Positions 1 to 8,998 of a DNA stretch of 60,802 nucleotides are shown in pieces. The notes under the pieces were generated by a model that searched no databases, was not told the origin of the DNA, and saw only the letters and a list, made by a program, of their open reading frames with translations. The stretch's first letter is position 1, and the number at the start of each line of letters is the position of its first letter. The translations under genes were made by a program, and so were the position numbers. Source of the stretch: an uncultured Porphyromonadaceae bacterium (lineage in GTDB: Bacteria > Bacteroidota > Bacteroidia > Bacteroidales > Muribaculaceae); assembly GCA_947174995.1 (NCBI GenBank), contig CAMWLC010000011.1, positions 1 to 60,802 of the forward strand. The letters are read 5' to 3'.

Positions 1-37
1 TGCAGAAATCCGGCTTCACCATTATCTAAAACGAGGA

Positions 38-1561
38 TCAGGCCTTGTGGGCGGGACGCAGAAGGTCGTTGACGGTCTTGACGGGATTGAAAGTCTCGGC
101 GGGCACCTCCACGAGGATGGTGTTCCAGTCGGACATAGCTCCGTTCCAGAGTCCGGGGAGCTCCAGGGCCTTGATTGCCACGCCCTCGCGGCTCTTGATG
201 GAGATGAATCCGGTGGCGGCGTCCACATAGTCGGGGAGATGGAACTTGTCTCCCTTCCAGTCATGGGTGGCCACCACGAGGTCAACGGGATTGAAGTGTG
301 TGGCCTCCTTGAGATACTTCATGGCCTCCTTGTCGTCGGGATTGATCTGGGAGGATTCGAGAATCTGGGGAGATACGGTACCGTCGGGGTTGTAGACCAG
401 GAAGGGGCCGCCGCCGGGCTCACCCTCGTTCTTCACCATGCCGCAGACGCGTACTGGGCGGTTGAGCTTCCTCATAAGGTAAGCCGCCTTCTCGTCGAGA
501 GTCATATCGTCGGCTCCGTCGTGGGTGATGTAGAGCGTGCGCCGGGTGAAGTCGAGCATTTCGGCGAGTGTGGCCTCGTCAGGAGTGCCCTTGGAAAGCT
601 GACGGCAGTAGGAATCGATCTTCTGCTTCACGGCCACCAACACTCCTCCGATCACCTGCTTCCACACCAGGGTCACGGCTCTCTTGCTGTCGGGCACCAC
701 GTTGTCGATGTTCTTGATGAATATCACGTCGGCGTCGAGGTCGTTGAGGTTCTCAATGAGGGCGCCGTGGCCTCCGGGACGGAAGAACAGGTCTCCCTTC
801 TCGCGGTAGGGGGTGCCGTCCATATTGGCCGCCACCGTGTCGGTGGAGGGTTTCTGCACGCTTAGCGTGATGTCAAACGTCACGCCGTAGAGATGCTCCA
901 GGCGTCCGCGCGTCTCCTCTATCTTCATCATCATGAGGGGAACGTGCTCCTCGCTTACCGTGAAGTGCACGCGGGCCTTGCCATCCTTACCGGCGGCATA
1001 CTGCGCCGCCTCGGCGAGATGCTCCTCGAGGGCGGTGCGGCTGCCTCCGAGTTCCTTGTGGAACTGGAGGAGGGCCTTGGGAAGTTTGCCGTAGTTAAGG
1101 CCGTGCGAAGCGAGCAGGGCATCCACCACATCTTTGTATCGCTTTTCGCGGATAAGGGAGTCCACGCTCAGATCATAGAGCGAGAGGCAGATGAAGTTGA
1201 GGCGCTCGAAGAAGGCGAAGTCCTCGATATGGGCGAAAAACTCCTTGACGAAATCCGTGTCGGGTTTGTCGTGCTTGCCGTTGAGGAAAGCGTAGAGGTC
1301 CTTGAACATTCTTGAGGCGGCTCCGCTCGCGGGAGTCATCTTCTGGACGCGTCCCCCCTTGAGACGGTATTCGTCCCATATCTCCACGCTGCGGCGGATC
1401 AGTTCGTCGCCGGCCACCGTGATGCCGTGGCCCGGAGTGGCGGGTCCTTCTATACGGAGCCAGGGAAATCCCTTGGCGAGCATGTCGAGCTGCTTTTCGA
1501 GAGTCTCGGGAGAGATGCCCTTGCGTTCGAGCTGGGCGAGGTCTTTCTGGTCTAATTCCAT
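38..1561 (-). CDS. DUF4301 family protein, nucleotidyltransferase-like
   Basis: Protein of 507 residues starting MELDQKDL; the open frame extends further upstream, but ATG at 1561 gives the family-like N-terminus. It resembles the Bacteroidetes family DUF4301. A glycine/serine-rich loop KMTPASGAASRMF lies at residues 74-86, and RPGGHGALIENLN followed by DADVIFIKNIDN lies at about 261-287. These recall the nucleotide-binding loop and the PGGHG region of UDP-sugar pyrophosphorylases, so a nucleotidyltransferase fold is a reasonable inference; the substrate is unknown. No signal peptide or membrane segment is seen, so it is probably cytoplasmic. It is the last gene of a leftward run behind rel and a small lipoprotein gene. 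Family call fairly sure, function unsure. Confidence 0.85.
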   Translation of the reverse strand: MELDQKDLAQLERKGISPETLEKQLDMLAKGFPWLRIEGPATPGHGITVAGDELIRRSVEIWDEYRLKGGRVQKMTPASGAASRMFKDLYAFLNGKHDKPDTDFVKEFFAHIEDFAFFERLNFICLSLYDLSVDSLIREKRYKDVVDALLASHGLNYGKLPKALLQFHKELGGSRTALEEHLAEAAQYAAGKDGKARVHFTVSEEHVPLMMMKIEETRGRLEHLYGVTFDITLSVQKPSTDTVAANMDGTPYREKGDLFFRPGGHGALIENLNDLDADVIFIKNIDNVVPDSKRAVTLVWKQVIGGVLVAVKQKIDSYCRQLSKGTPDEATLAEMLDFTRRTLYITHDGADDMTLDEKAAYLMRKLNRPVRVCGMVKNEGEPGGGPFLVYNPDGTVSPQILESSQINPDDKEAMKYLKEATHFNPVDLVVATHDWKGDKFHLPDYVDAATGFISIKSREGVAIKALELPGLWNGAMSDWNTILVEVPAETFNPVKTVNDLLRPAHKA

Positions 1562-1604
1562 AGGTCGGTAAATGTGTGAGTGTACTTGATTTGCAATATA
1601 TCTG

Positions 1605-2384
1605 TCATTCCGTCTCCTGGACAGAATCGTTGTCGAGACGGGTGCGGATGGATTCGAGCTTGCGGTTGTCGAGCGGTAAGGCTCTTTCAAGCGCGGTGAT
1701 GCGGGCGCGGGTCCGTGCCAGGGTCCAGGTGCGGGCCACCATCCGCTTGGTCTTGTCGGAGAGCGTGACGTGGCCCGTGACGCGGGATCCGTCGAGGTAT
1801 TCGAGTGTGACGGGATTGTTGTCGTTGAGCGTGATGAAGTGGCCCAGCGAGTCACAGCGCGAGCCGGAGAAGGCCACCGTGCACAATCCTGCGGCGCGGT
1901 AGTTCAGGGCTCCGTCATACGGCACTTCGTCCGATTCGAGCGACTTCCCTTCGGACGTCACCCTGATGCGCGTGAAGACACCTCCGCGCAGTGCCGCCAC
2001 CATCTCGAGTTGCTCCGCCATGGTGAGACGGGCCGTCAGGCCTGTGCCGGAGAGGGGATACATGTCGGTGAAGTCCCTGAGTATGTAATATCCCTCCACG
2101 TGGCGGGGATTGTCCACGTGCGTGAAGGAGGGGAGCATGCCGTTGATGTCCTGGGTGAGTGTACGCAGGGTCTCGGCATTGGTCTCGATGCGCCGCTGTA
2201 TATGCTCCAGCGAGTCGGTCAGCTCGGCGCGCCATTCCTGACGGTCGCGCTCCCTCTTGTCCTTGCGGCGCTGCTCGGCGGAGGAACATCCCGCCCCCGG
2301 CACCCCTGCGACTGTCAGGAGCACGGCAGCCGCCGTGAAACGGGTGATGAGTCTTCTATAAGTGGATTTCATGGTATTCTTCAT
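1605..2384 (-). CDS. Small putative lipoprotein with coiled-coil, unknown function
   Basis: About 259 residues. The N-terminus has a basic stretch, a hydrophobic core and the lipobox-like end GVPGAGCSS, with Cys at about residue 33, so a lipid-anchored exported protein is likely. Residues about 37-75 are rich in Lys, Arg, Glu and Gln (EQRRKDKRERDRQEW) and look like a charged coiled-coil. The rest is a compact domain with no motif I recognise. I chose ATG at 2384, directly after the rel stop at 2390; ATG at 2372 (MKSTYRRL) is equally possible. The five-base gap suggests co-transcription with rel. The open frame extends upstream to 2780, but that part is a shadow of rel. Confidence 0.7.
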   Translation of the reverse strand: MKNTMKSTYRRLITRFTAAAVLLTVAGVPGAGCSSAEQRRKDKRERDRQEWRAELTDSLEHIQRRIETNAETLRTLTQDINGMLPSFTHVDNPRHVEGYYILRDFTDMYPLSGTGLTARLTMAEQLEMVAALRGGVFTRIRVTSEGKSLESDEVPYDGALNYRAAGLCTVAFSGSRCDSLGHFITLNDNNPVTLEYLDGSRVTGHVTLSDKTKRMVARTWTLARTRARITALERALPLDNRKLESIRTRLDNDSVQETE

Positions 2385-2389
2385 TACAG

Positions 2390-4594
2390 TTATTCTCTTT
2401 CCACCTCCTTGACGCCCCTTACGGTGCGGAGCTTGCGTATGAGGGCCGGGAGGCGTGATTGATCCGAGACTCCCACCGTGAGGAAGCCCTGGAAAAGCCC
2501 GTGGGCTGAATCTACGGAGATATTGCGCAGATTGACCCCCGTCTCGCGGGAGATTATAGAGGTGATGTTTGCCACGATGCCGATGTCGTCTGTGCCCACC
2601 ACGCGCAACGTGGCGGCAAGTTGCGTCCCCTGTTTGCCGCTCCAGTCCACGCGGATGAGCCTGTACGGATAGCGTTCCCGGATATTCGGGGCATTTGGGC
2701 AGTCGTGACGATGGATTTTCACCACGCCGTCGGAGCTGATGAACCCGAAGACCTTGTCTCCATACACCGGATTGCAGCATTTGGCAAACTTGTAGCTCAA
2801 TCCGTTGATGGCCTTCTCTCCGATGACGAGCACGTCACGCGGAGACTCCTCGTCGGGAGTGCGGAGCCTGAACTCCTCGGCGGAGGCTCTGTCGGACTCC
2901 TCTCGTTCCGGAGCCACGGCTTCAAGGTATGTGTTGAGCCATTTCCCGGCATCGATTTTGCCCGTGCCCATATCGGCGTAAAACTCCGTGGCGTACTTGT
3001 ATCCGCTCTTCTTTATGAGCTTCATCATCACCGCTTCGTCGATGTCTATCTTGCGGTTTTTCGCACGCCGCTCCAGAATCTCCTTGCCGGCGTCGGCCAG
3101 GTGCTGCCGCTCCTCGTGGAGCTTCTGCTTGATTTTGTTGCGCGACTTGGAGCTGACCACTATCGAGAGCCATTCCTGATGAGGTTTCTGGGTGGGGGAG
3201 GTGAGGATTTCCACGGTGTCGCCTGACTGCAGCCGGTAGTTGATGCGGCGGTGGGCGCCGTTGACTATGGCCCCGGTGCATTTCGAGCCGACTTCGGAGT
3301 GGATCAGGAATGCGAAATCAAGCACTGTGCCCCCCGCCGGAAGACGGAACAGATCCCCCTTGGGAGTGAATACGAAGACCTCGCGCGTGTAGATGTCCAT
3401 CCTCATGTCCTTCATCAGCTGCATGGGGCCGGAATCGGCAGTCTCCAGGATGTCGCGTATATTGTTCATCCACTGGTCTGTGGAATCGGACTTCACACCC
3501 TTGTAGCGCCAGTGGGCGGCGAGGCCCTTTTCGGCCACAAGGTCCATGCGCCGTGTGCGGAACTGCACCTCCACCCATTTCGACTCGGGCCCCATCACCG
3601 TGGCGTGCAGGCTTTCGTAGCCGTTTCCCTTGGGGATGGAGATCCAGTCTCTCATTCGGGCCGGATTCGGGGTGTACATATCAGTGAGGATGGAATAGGC
3701 AAGCCAGCAGTCGCTTTTCTCCTTCTCGCGCGGAGTGTCGATGATGACGCGGATGGCGAAGAGGTCGTAGATGCGGTCCAGGTCCACTTTCTGCTTGCGC
3801 ATCTTGTTCCAGATGGAGGATATGGACTTGGTGCGTCCCTTGATGTCGAACTTCAGCCCGGCAGCCTCGAGTTTCTCCTTCACCGGAGTGATGAAGCGCT
3901 GTATGTATGCGTCGCGCGAGCGTTTTGTCTCGTTGAGCTTTCTTGCTATCTGGGTGTATATCTCGCGGTTGGTGTATTTCAGGGAGAGGTCTTCGAGTTC
4001 CCCCTTGATCTTATACAGGCCAAGCCGGTGGGCGAGCTGCGCATACAGGCAATTGGCCTCGAAAGCCACGTTTCTCACCCACTCCTCGTCGGGATGGTTG
4101 TTGATGGCGCGCATCAGCACGAGATTCCGGACTATCATTATTATGATGACGCGTATGTCATCGGCCAGTGAGAGCATGAGGCCGCGGAAGTTATCCTGGT
4201 CCACGGAGGCGTTGATGGAGCTGAACCGCTCCACGGTGGTGAGTCCCGTGATGAGTCCCGCCACATCGGGTCCCCATTGCTCCCTGACCTCCTGTATGGA
4301 AATGCTCCCGCTATCCACGGCCGGCTGTAGGGCGATGGCCGTCAGGATGTTGCGGTCCGGATCCACCTTGTCAGCGAAAAGGTCGGCGGCACGCAGCGTG
4401 AGCAACGCCGTGGGGAGACCGTGCTCGTCTCGGGGAGCGGAGTCGGAATGCATCGCGCGGGAGACGAGGCGGCGCAGACGGCGCCGATCATCCTCGGAAA
4501 AGGTGTCTCCGCATCGTGACGCGAGAGAATCGTATGTCGTGAGAAACTCCCGGCGTTCCGGGAAACTCAGTGTGTCTACCTGTAGATTATCCAT
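2390..4594 (-). CDS. RelA/SpoT-family (p)ppGpp synthetase with degenerate hydrolase domain
   Basis: 734 residues with the long RelA/SpoT layout: N-terminal HD-like region (about 20-190), synthetase domain (about 245-370), TGS (about 402-465), helical and zinc-finger-like middle (CCNPVYGDKV), C-terminal ACT (about 655-734). The synthetase core looks intact: KGRTKSISSIWNKM at 253-266, RMRDWISIPKGNGYESLH around 313-330, and VEVQFRTRRMDLVAEKGLAAHW. At the hydrolase site, family members normally read LLHDVVEDT; here the aligned stretch is ALQPAVDSG (about 88-96), so the HD metal ligands are absent. I infer a synthetase-only, RelA-like enzyme, making alarmone on starvation, with hydrolysis done elsewhere. 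ATG at 4594 gives MDNLQVDTL and sits just downstream of a perfect promoter. Confidence 0.92.
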   Translation of the reverse strand: MDNLQVDTLSFPERREFLTTYDSLASRCGDTFSEDDRRRLRRLVSRAMHSDSAPRDEHGLPTALLTLRAADLFADKVDPDRNILTAIALQPAVDSGSISIQEVREQWGPDVAGLITGLTTVERFSSINASVDQDNFRGLMLSLADDIRVIIIMIVRNLVLMRAINNHPDEEWVRNVAFEANCLYAQLAHRLGLYKIKGELEDLSLKYTNREIYTQIARKLNETKRSRDAYIQRFITPVKEKLEAAGLKFDIKGRTKSISSIWNKMRKQKVDLDRIYDLFAIRVIIDTPREKEKSDCWLAYSILTDMYTPNPARMRDWISIPKGNGYESLHATVMGPESKWVEVQFRTRRMDLVAEKGLAAHWRYKGVKSDSTDQWMNNIRDILETADSGPMQLMKDMRMDIYTREVFVFTPKGDLFRLPAGGTVLDFAFLIHSEVGSKCTGAIVNGAHRRINYRLQSGDTVEILTSPTQKPHQEWLSIVVSSKSRNKIKQKLHEERQHLADAGKEILERRAKNRKIDIDEAVMMKLIKKSGYKYATEFYADMGTGKIDAGKWLNTYLEAVAPEREESDRASAEEFRLRTPDEESPRDVLVIGEKAINGLSYKFAKCCNPVYGDKVFGFISSDGVVKIHRHDCPNAPNIRERYPYRLIRVDWSGKQGTQLAATLRVVGTDDIGIVANITSIISRETGVNLRNISVDSAHGLFQGFLTVGVSDQSRLPALIRKLRTVRGVKEVERE

Positions 4595-4602
4595 TCTGCG
4601 GG

Positions 4603-4634
4603 CAAATGTAAGCCAATTATTTGAGTTTGCCAAA
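4603..4634 (-). promoter_or_regulatory. Bacteroidetes sigma-A promoter of rel
   Basis: Read on the minus strand, a -33 box TTTG (4634-4631) is followed by exactly 20 bases and a -7 box TACATTTG (4610-4603), matching TTTG-N19-21-TAnnTTTG. The rel ATG begins only eight bases after the -7 box, so the mRNA would be almost leaderless. Confidence 0.7.
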
Positions 4635-4716
4635 CAAATGTCAATAAAAATGCAAAATCTGCGAATCTTGTCTTGATTCCATTTCTTGCGGACCGAAGTC
4701 TTGTAAATGCTCCGCC

Positions 4717-5784
4717 TCACTGCGGATGGGAGCGGATGAAGGCGAAGATGCTGTCGTAGGCGGCATCGCGCACGTCGCGGCGGCTCAGGATGAGGTCATG
4801 CAGCCCGGAGTCGACGGTGCACACGCTGACTGGATGCCGGGATTCCTTTCTGATCAGGAGCCCCACCTGCTGTATCATGGCCGGGTCGAGCACGGCGTCG
4901 CCCGTCTGAAACTCCGGGGTCCAGTTGCAGCCGTCGATTTTGCGGCTTGAGTGCATCACCAGCAGGGGCACGGCTATGTTTGCCGCCTTGGACTTCACCT
5001 CTTTCTGCGCGTTCTGTATGGAGCGCACCCATGAGAACGTCACCGGAGGAGAGTATACCATCTTCCAGTCCGTATTGTATGTCCATTCCCCCTCGTATTC
5101 CTTGAGAAGACTGTATGCGTATCCGTCGCAGTGGCCCTGCTTGATCTTGGAGTTTTTGAAGATTCCCCCTATTGCGGTGACTGACGGGATAAGGAAATTG
5201 CGGTAGAATGAGTTGAAATTCCAGGCCAGGAAGGGGCTGTCGGTCACCACCCGGTCAACTCCCGCCTCCCGACCGCGTGCTGCAGCGAGCAGACACACCG
5301 TCAGACCTCCGGTGGAGTGGCCTCCGAGTGTGATGTCCGTGATACCGTCGCGCCGCATCTGCGCTAGAGCCGAATCGATGTCGGCGAAATACTCCTTCTG
5401 GTTGCGGATGTTGAAGGGGTATTGCCAGGGCTGGTAACTGCGGCCATATCGGCGCAGGTCCACGGCATAGAAATGGAAGCCCGAGTCCACGAAACGGCGT
5501 CCCATCTCGCTCTGGAAGAAATAGTCGTTGAATCCATGCACATACAGGAATCCCTTGCTCGAAGAGCGCGGGCCTCGCAGACGCACGATGGTGGAGCGGC
5601 AGGGACCGTCGAAAGCCTCGCCTTGGTCGACATAACGGGCTTCGTAGCCGGGGAGGATGTCGGAGTGCCAGGAAACGTCGGTGGTGGGCGTTTTCGGACC
5701 GATGTATTTCTTTGAAACATCCCATGCCCCGGCCGTCACGGCGGCCAGGCACAGTATGAAGGTAAGGAGGGGTAGTCTTTTCAT
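4717..5784 (-). CDS. Secreted alpha/beta hydrolase
   Basis: 355 residues from ATG at 5784 (MKRLPLLTFILCLAAVTAGA), a classic signal peptide ending near Ala20; a start seven codons upstream would blunt it. An alpha/beta-hydrolase fold is indicated by YVHGFNDYF (81-89, oxyanion region), the nucleophile elbow GHSTGG (155-160, Ser157), and GLHDLIL near the C-terminus carrying the likely catalytic His. The family resembles serine aminopeptidase S33/lysophospholipase-like proteins. It probably acts in the periplasm or on the cell surface on an ester, lipid or peptide; the substrate cannot be told. It stands alone upstream of rel, with its own start just left of the tRNA-His promoter that fires the other way. 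Confidence 0.85.
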   Translation of the reverse strand: MKRLPLLTFILCLAAVTAGAWDVSKKYIGPKTPTTDVSWHSDILPGYEARYVDQGEAFDGPCRSTIVRLRGPRSSSKGFLYVHGFNDYFFQSEMGRRFVDSGFHFYAVDLRRYGRSYQPWQYPFNIRNQKEYFADIDSALAQMRRDGITDITLGGHSTGGLTVCLLAAARGREAGVDRVVTDSPFLAWNFNSFYRNFLIPSVTAIGGIFKNSKIKQGHCDGYAYSLLKEYEGEWTYNTDWKMVYSPPVTFSWVRSIQNAQKEVKSKAANIAVPLLVMHSSRKIDGCNWTPEFQTGDAVLDPAMIQQVGLLIRKESRHPVSVCTVDSGLHDLILSRRDVRDAAYDSIFAFIRSHPQ

Positions 5785-5863
5785 ATCATTGTAACAACTT
5801 CTCACCCATTTTGGTCGCTATTGAGAGAAAAAATGAAAAAAAACGAAAAAAACGGCGCGAAAA

Positions 5864-5895
5864 TTTGGAGGGTTCGGAAAAAGTGCGTAACTTTG
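5864..5895 (+). promoter_or_regulatory. Promoter of tRNA-His
   Basis: TTTG at 5864-5867, 20 bases, then TAACTTTG at 5888-5895: a perfect Bacteroidetes primary sigma promoter. Transcription would start around 5900, about 55 bases before the tRNA. Confidence 0.75.
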
Positions 5896-5955
5896 CATCG
5901 CTTTTCGGCAGAGACCTTGCGAAGCCTTTAGTGGAATCTGTATGGAAAGCAATAT

Positions 5956-6030
5956 GGTGAATGTAGCTCAGTTGGTTAGAGCGACGGATTGTGGTTCCGT
6001 AGGTCGTGGGTTCGAGACCCATCTTTCACC
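5956..6030 (+). tRNA. tRNA-His(GTG)
   Basis: Cloverleaf: acceptor GTGAATG (5957-5963) against CTTTCAC (6023-6029), D-arm GCTC, anticodon stem ACGGA/TCCGT with loop TTGTGGT (anticodon GTG), T-arm GTGGG/CCCAT with loop TTCGAGA. An extra G at 5956 can pair with discriminator C at 6030, the G-1:C73 identity pair of tRNA-His. One acceptor pair is a T-T mismatch. CCA is not encoded. Confidence 0.95.
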
Positions 6031-6074
6031 CTTGAGATTGATGACCGCCGCATGACGGCATCATCAAGATGAAC

Positions 6075-6114
6075 AAAAGGAGGTAGCGTCTGCAATGACG
6101 GGCCTCCTTTTTCC
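6075..6114 (+). terminator. Rho-independent terminator after tRNA-His
   Basis: AAAAGGAGG (6075-6083) pairs with CCTCCTTTT (6103-6111) and is followed by T-rich sequence. A second imperfect hairpin (about 6037-6067) lies between the tRNA and this terminator. Confidence 0.75.
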
Positions 6115-6138
6115 TTTAAGAACTATTTATAAAATCTT

Positions 6139-7038
6139 ATGGAAAAGAAAATCCGCGCTGCCATCGTAGGGTATGGCAACATCGGGCGCTTCACTCTCGA
6201 CGCTGTAGAAGCCGCCGAAGATTTTGAAATCGCAGGTATCATACGCCGCAATCCCGCCGACCGCGGCGACATTCCGGCCCATATCCCGGTAGTGGGCTCC
6301 ATAGGCGACCTCAAGGATGTCGATGTGGCCATCCTCGCTACCCCCACGCGTGAAGTGGAAAAGCATGCCCGCGAGATCCTCTCGCGGGGTATCAACACTG
6401 TGGACAGCTTCGACATCCACACCCTTGTGCCTCAGCTGCGCCGCGATCTTGGAGAAGTGGCCAAGGCCCACGGGGCGGTGTCGGTCATCTCGGCCGGATG
6501 GGATCCGGGGAGCGACTCGGTGGTGCGCACTCTGATGGAGGCTATCGTGCCGCGCGGTATCTCCTACACCAACTTCGGCCCCGGCATGTCGATGGGCCAC
6601 TCCGTATGCGTGAAGTCAAAGCCAGGCGTGAAGGATGCCCTCTCCGTCACTATCCCTACGGGCACAGGCATACACCGCCGCATGGTATATGTGGAACTGG
6701 AGCCGGGTCACACCGCGGAAGAGGTGTATGCCCTGCTCAAGGCCGACCCCTATTTCGCCACTGACGAGACCCATGTCACGGCAGTGGAGAGTGTGAAGGC
6801 TCTCAAGGATATGGGCCACGGCGTCAATCTCGTGCGCAAGGGAGTCTCGGGCAATACCCACAATCAGCTCCTTGAGTTTGATATGAAAATCAACAACCCG
6901 GCCCTCACGGGCCAGGTACTCGTGTGCTGCGCCCGCGCCTCGATGCGTCTGCAGCCGGGATGCTACACCATGATCGAGATTCCCGTGGTGGACCTCCTGC
7001 CCGGCGACCGCGACGGGTGGGTGGCCCGACTGGTGTGA
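6139..7038 (+). CDS. ddh: meso-diaminopimelate D-dehydrogenase
   Basis: 299 residues, the usual family length. It reversibly converts L-tetrahydrodipicolinate, ammonia and NADPH to meso-diaminopimelate, the cross-linking amino acid of Gram-negative peptidoglycan and precursor of lysine; it acts in the cytoplasm. The Rossmann loop GYGNIG is at residues 11-16. The family-typical stretches SAGWDPGSDSVVRTL, NFGPGMSMGHSV and GVSGNTHNQLLEF are all present. It stands alone between the tRNA-His terminator and a strong hairpin terminator. Identification is confident. Confidence 0.95.
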   Translation: MEKKIRAAIVGYGNIGRFTLDAVEAAEDFEIAGIIRRNPADRGDIPAHIPVVGSIGDLKDVDVAILATPTREVEKHAREILSRGINTVDSFDIHTLVPQLRRDLGEVAKAHGAVSVISAGWDPGSDSVVRTLMEAIVPRGISYTNFGPGMSMGHSVCVKSKPGVKDALSVTIPTGTGIHRRMVYVELEPGHTAEEVYALLKADPYFATDETHVTAVESVKALKDMGHGVNLVRKGVSGNTHNQLLEFDMKINNPALTGQVLVCCARASMRLQPGCYTMIEIPVVDLLPGDRDGWVARLV

Positions 7039-7087
7039 AGCGCGTTCTTAACCTCGCCTCTATTGAGATGGGGCTGAATCATAAAAG

Positions 7088-7119
7088 AAAAGCCCGGCAA
7101 CGAGTTGCCGGGCTTTTTT
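7088..7119. terminator. Bidirectional terminator between ddh and rpmE
   Basis: AAAGCCCGGCAA (7089-7100), loop CGAG, TTGCCGGGCTTTT (7105-7117). T-runs follow on the plus strand, and the A-rich left flank gives T-runs on the minus strand, so it can end both ddh and the leftward L31 transcript. Confidence 0.85.
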
Positions 7120-7178
7120 GCGGGTCTTTCCTCCCGTATCCCTATTTCTCCGGGGGAGTGCCTCCGGGGTGGGACAGC

Positions 7179-7433
7179 TTACTTCTTGTTGCGGTTGCCG
7201 TAGCGGTTGCGGAACTTGTCAACGCGGCCTGCGGTGTCGACGAGCTTCTGCTTGCCGGTGAAGAAGGGGTGGGAAGCGGAGGTGATTTCAAGCTTCACGA
7301 GGGGATATTCCTTGCCGTCGATTTCGATGGTCTCACGGGAGGCCACGGTGGAACGGGTGATGAACACCTCGTCGTTTGACATGTCTTTGAAAACCACCTC
7401 ACGGTAGTTGGAAGGATGGATGTCTTTTTTCAT
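7179..7433 (-). CDS. rpmE2: 50S ribosomal protein L31 type B
   Basis: 84 residues, starting [15 protein letters not shown]. It is the zinc-free (C-minus, type B) form of bL31: the CxxC pairs of the zinc form are absent, and the C-terminus is the basic [11 protein letters not shown]. It is a component of the large ribosomal subunit at the central protuberance. The gene has its own perfect promoter and lies alone between that promoter and the shared terminator. Identification is confident. Confidence 0.95.
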   Translation of the reverse strand: MKKDIHPSNYREVVFKDMSNDEVFITRSTVASRETIEIDGKEYPLVKLEITSASHPFFTGKQKLVDTAGRVDKFRNRYGNRNKK

Positions 7434-7494
7434 TTTTTCTGTACAGTTTTGATTGTTTTGGCTCAGCAGGTCGCGATCCCGCTGAATTGGCCTG

Positions 7495-7526
7495 CAAAAT
7501 TAGTGATTTTTTTTCGGGTGTGCAAA
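7495..7526 (-). promoter_or_regulatory. Promoter of rpmE2
   Basis: On the minus strand TTTG (7526-7523), 20 bases, TAATTTTG (7502-7495). It sits immediately downstream of the cls stop at 7534 and leaves a leader of about 55 bases. Confidence 0.75.
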
Positions 7527-7533
7527 TTTTTCG

Positions 7534-8964
7534 TCAGAGAATGGGTGAGAATAGGCGTACCACGGACTCCATGAGCCGCTGCGGGAGCGGGCGGCGGCGC
7601 CAGTCGTTGAGCGTGAGCTTGCGGCAGGCCTTCATGTCGTCGAAGAAGATGTCTCGCATCCGGCGGTTCACTCCGGCGTCATATATAAGGAGGTTGGCCT
7701 CGAAGTTGTTCTCGAAGCTGCGGAAGTCGAAATTCGTGGAGCCGGCCGTCACCAGATTGTCGTCAACTATCATGGCCTTGGCATGGAGCATCCCCGCCTC
7801 GTAGAGATACACCTTTATCCCCATGCGCAGACACTGCGTCACGTATGAGAACGAGGCGTAGCGGAGCATCCGGGAGTCGGGACGGCGCGGCATCATCACG
7901 CGCACGTCCACCTGCGCCATGGCCGCCACCTCCAGCGCCCTCATCAGTGTGTCGGTAGGCAAAAAATAGGGAGTCTGTATATAAATGCGCTTGCGGGCCG
8001 ATGCTATTGCCTTGAGAAAGCACATGGAGATATTTCCGGTCTGATCCACGGGCCCGGAAGAGATGAACTGCATCCCAAGATGATTGTGTATCGGGTTTTC
8101 GGGGAGATTGCGCGGGGGAAAGCCCGGGTGGGGGTTCAGGAAATTCCAGTCGATGGCGAAGCTGTAGAGCAGCGATTCCACGATTTCTCCCCAGACGCGG
8201 AAATGGGTGTCGCGCCATGCCGAGCCGTCGGGCAGCCCCTCTACATATCGCGAGGCTATGTTCATCCCCCCTATGTATCCCGTGGCATTGTCTATTATGA
8301 CTATCTTGCGGTGATTGCGCCAGTTGATGCGGTTGGCAAGCTGTGGAAAGGTCACCTTGAAGAAGGGGTGGGCCTCTACGCCGGCCTCACGCATCCGGCG
8401 GAAGAAATGGCGCGAGGCGGAGAAACTCCCCACGTGGTCGTAGATCACCTTCACCCTCACTCCCTGACGAGCCTTCTCCATGAGCAGGTCCGCTATCTCC
8501 CTTCCAAGAGCATCGTCAGAGAAAATGTAATATTGCAGGTATATGGAGGAGCGGGCCTCCCGCAGGTCGCGGCGCAGGGCCTCGAATTTGGAGCGGCCGT
8601 CGGTGAAGATGTCTATGTGGTTGTTGAGCGACAGGGGACAACGGCAGAGGTTCTCGGCCAGTTTCACGAGCTGGCGGTCGGTGTCGTTGAGACATGGGTC
8701 GTCAAGCGGAGCGGCGTGGGGCCGCTTGTTGTTCATCAGCCGCCGCTTGTTGTGGCGTGAAATCAGATGGAGCCCTTTCAGACTGCGTCCGAAGAACAGG
8801 TAGAATACCAATCCCACGCCCGGCAGGGCAATCAGGGCGATGGTCCAGGCGAGAGCACGTATGGGATTTCGGTTTTCAGACAGCACCACGGCGATACACC
8901 CGGCTATGACAGCCAGGTAGAGTAGCGAAAGCGCAGGATAAAGCCACGGATACAAGATTCCCAT
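7534..8964 (-). CDS. cls: Cardiolipin synthase (phospholipase D family)
   Basis: 476 residues from ATG at 8964 (MGILYPWL); a GTG six codons upstream at 8982 is less likely. Two N-terminal membrane segments (about 8-30 and 38-60) are followed by two phospholipase D domains. The HxKxxxxD motifs are NHRKIVIID with downstream GGMNIASRY in the first domain, and HAKAMIVDD with GSTNFDFRSFENN in the second. It condenses phosphatidylglycerol molecules (or PG with another phospholipid) into cardiolipin at the inner membrane. Length and layout match the ClsA-like family. The leader upstream contains the terminator of the previous gene. Confidence 0.93.
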   Translation of the reverse strand: MGILYPWLYPALSLLYLAVIAGCIAVVLSENRNPIRALAWTIALIALPGVGLVFYLFFGRSLKGLHLISRHNKRRLMNNKRPHAAPLDDPCLNDTDRQLVKLAENLCRCPLSLNNHIDIFTDGRSKFEALRRDLREARSSIYLQYYIFSDDALGREIADLLMEKARQGVRVKVIYDHVGSFSASRHFFRRMREAGVEAHPFFKVTFPQLANRINWRNHRKIVIIDNATGYIGGMNIASRYVEGLPDGSAWRDTHFRVWGEIVESLLYSFAIDWNFLNPHPGFPPRNLPENPIHNHLGMQFISSGPVDQTGNISMCFLKAIASARKRIYIQTPYFLPTDTLMRALEVAAMAQVDVRVMMPRRPDSRMLRYASFSYVTQCLRMGIKVYLYEAGMLHAKAMIVDDNLVTAGSTNFDFRSFENNFEANLLIYDAGVNRRMRDIFFDDMKACRKLTLNDWRRRPLPQRLMESVVRLFSPIL

Positions 8965-8998
8965 ATAATGATAACAATTCACACAAGGATGTGGCTAT

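Noticed and set aside
1605..2780. Long 391-codon version of the small lipoprotein
   Set aside because: The upstream 130 codons are an out-of-frame reading of rel; the lipobox signal peptide places the start at 2384 or 2372.
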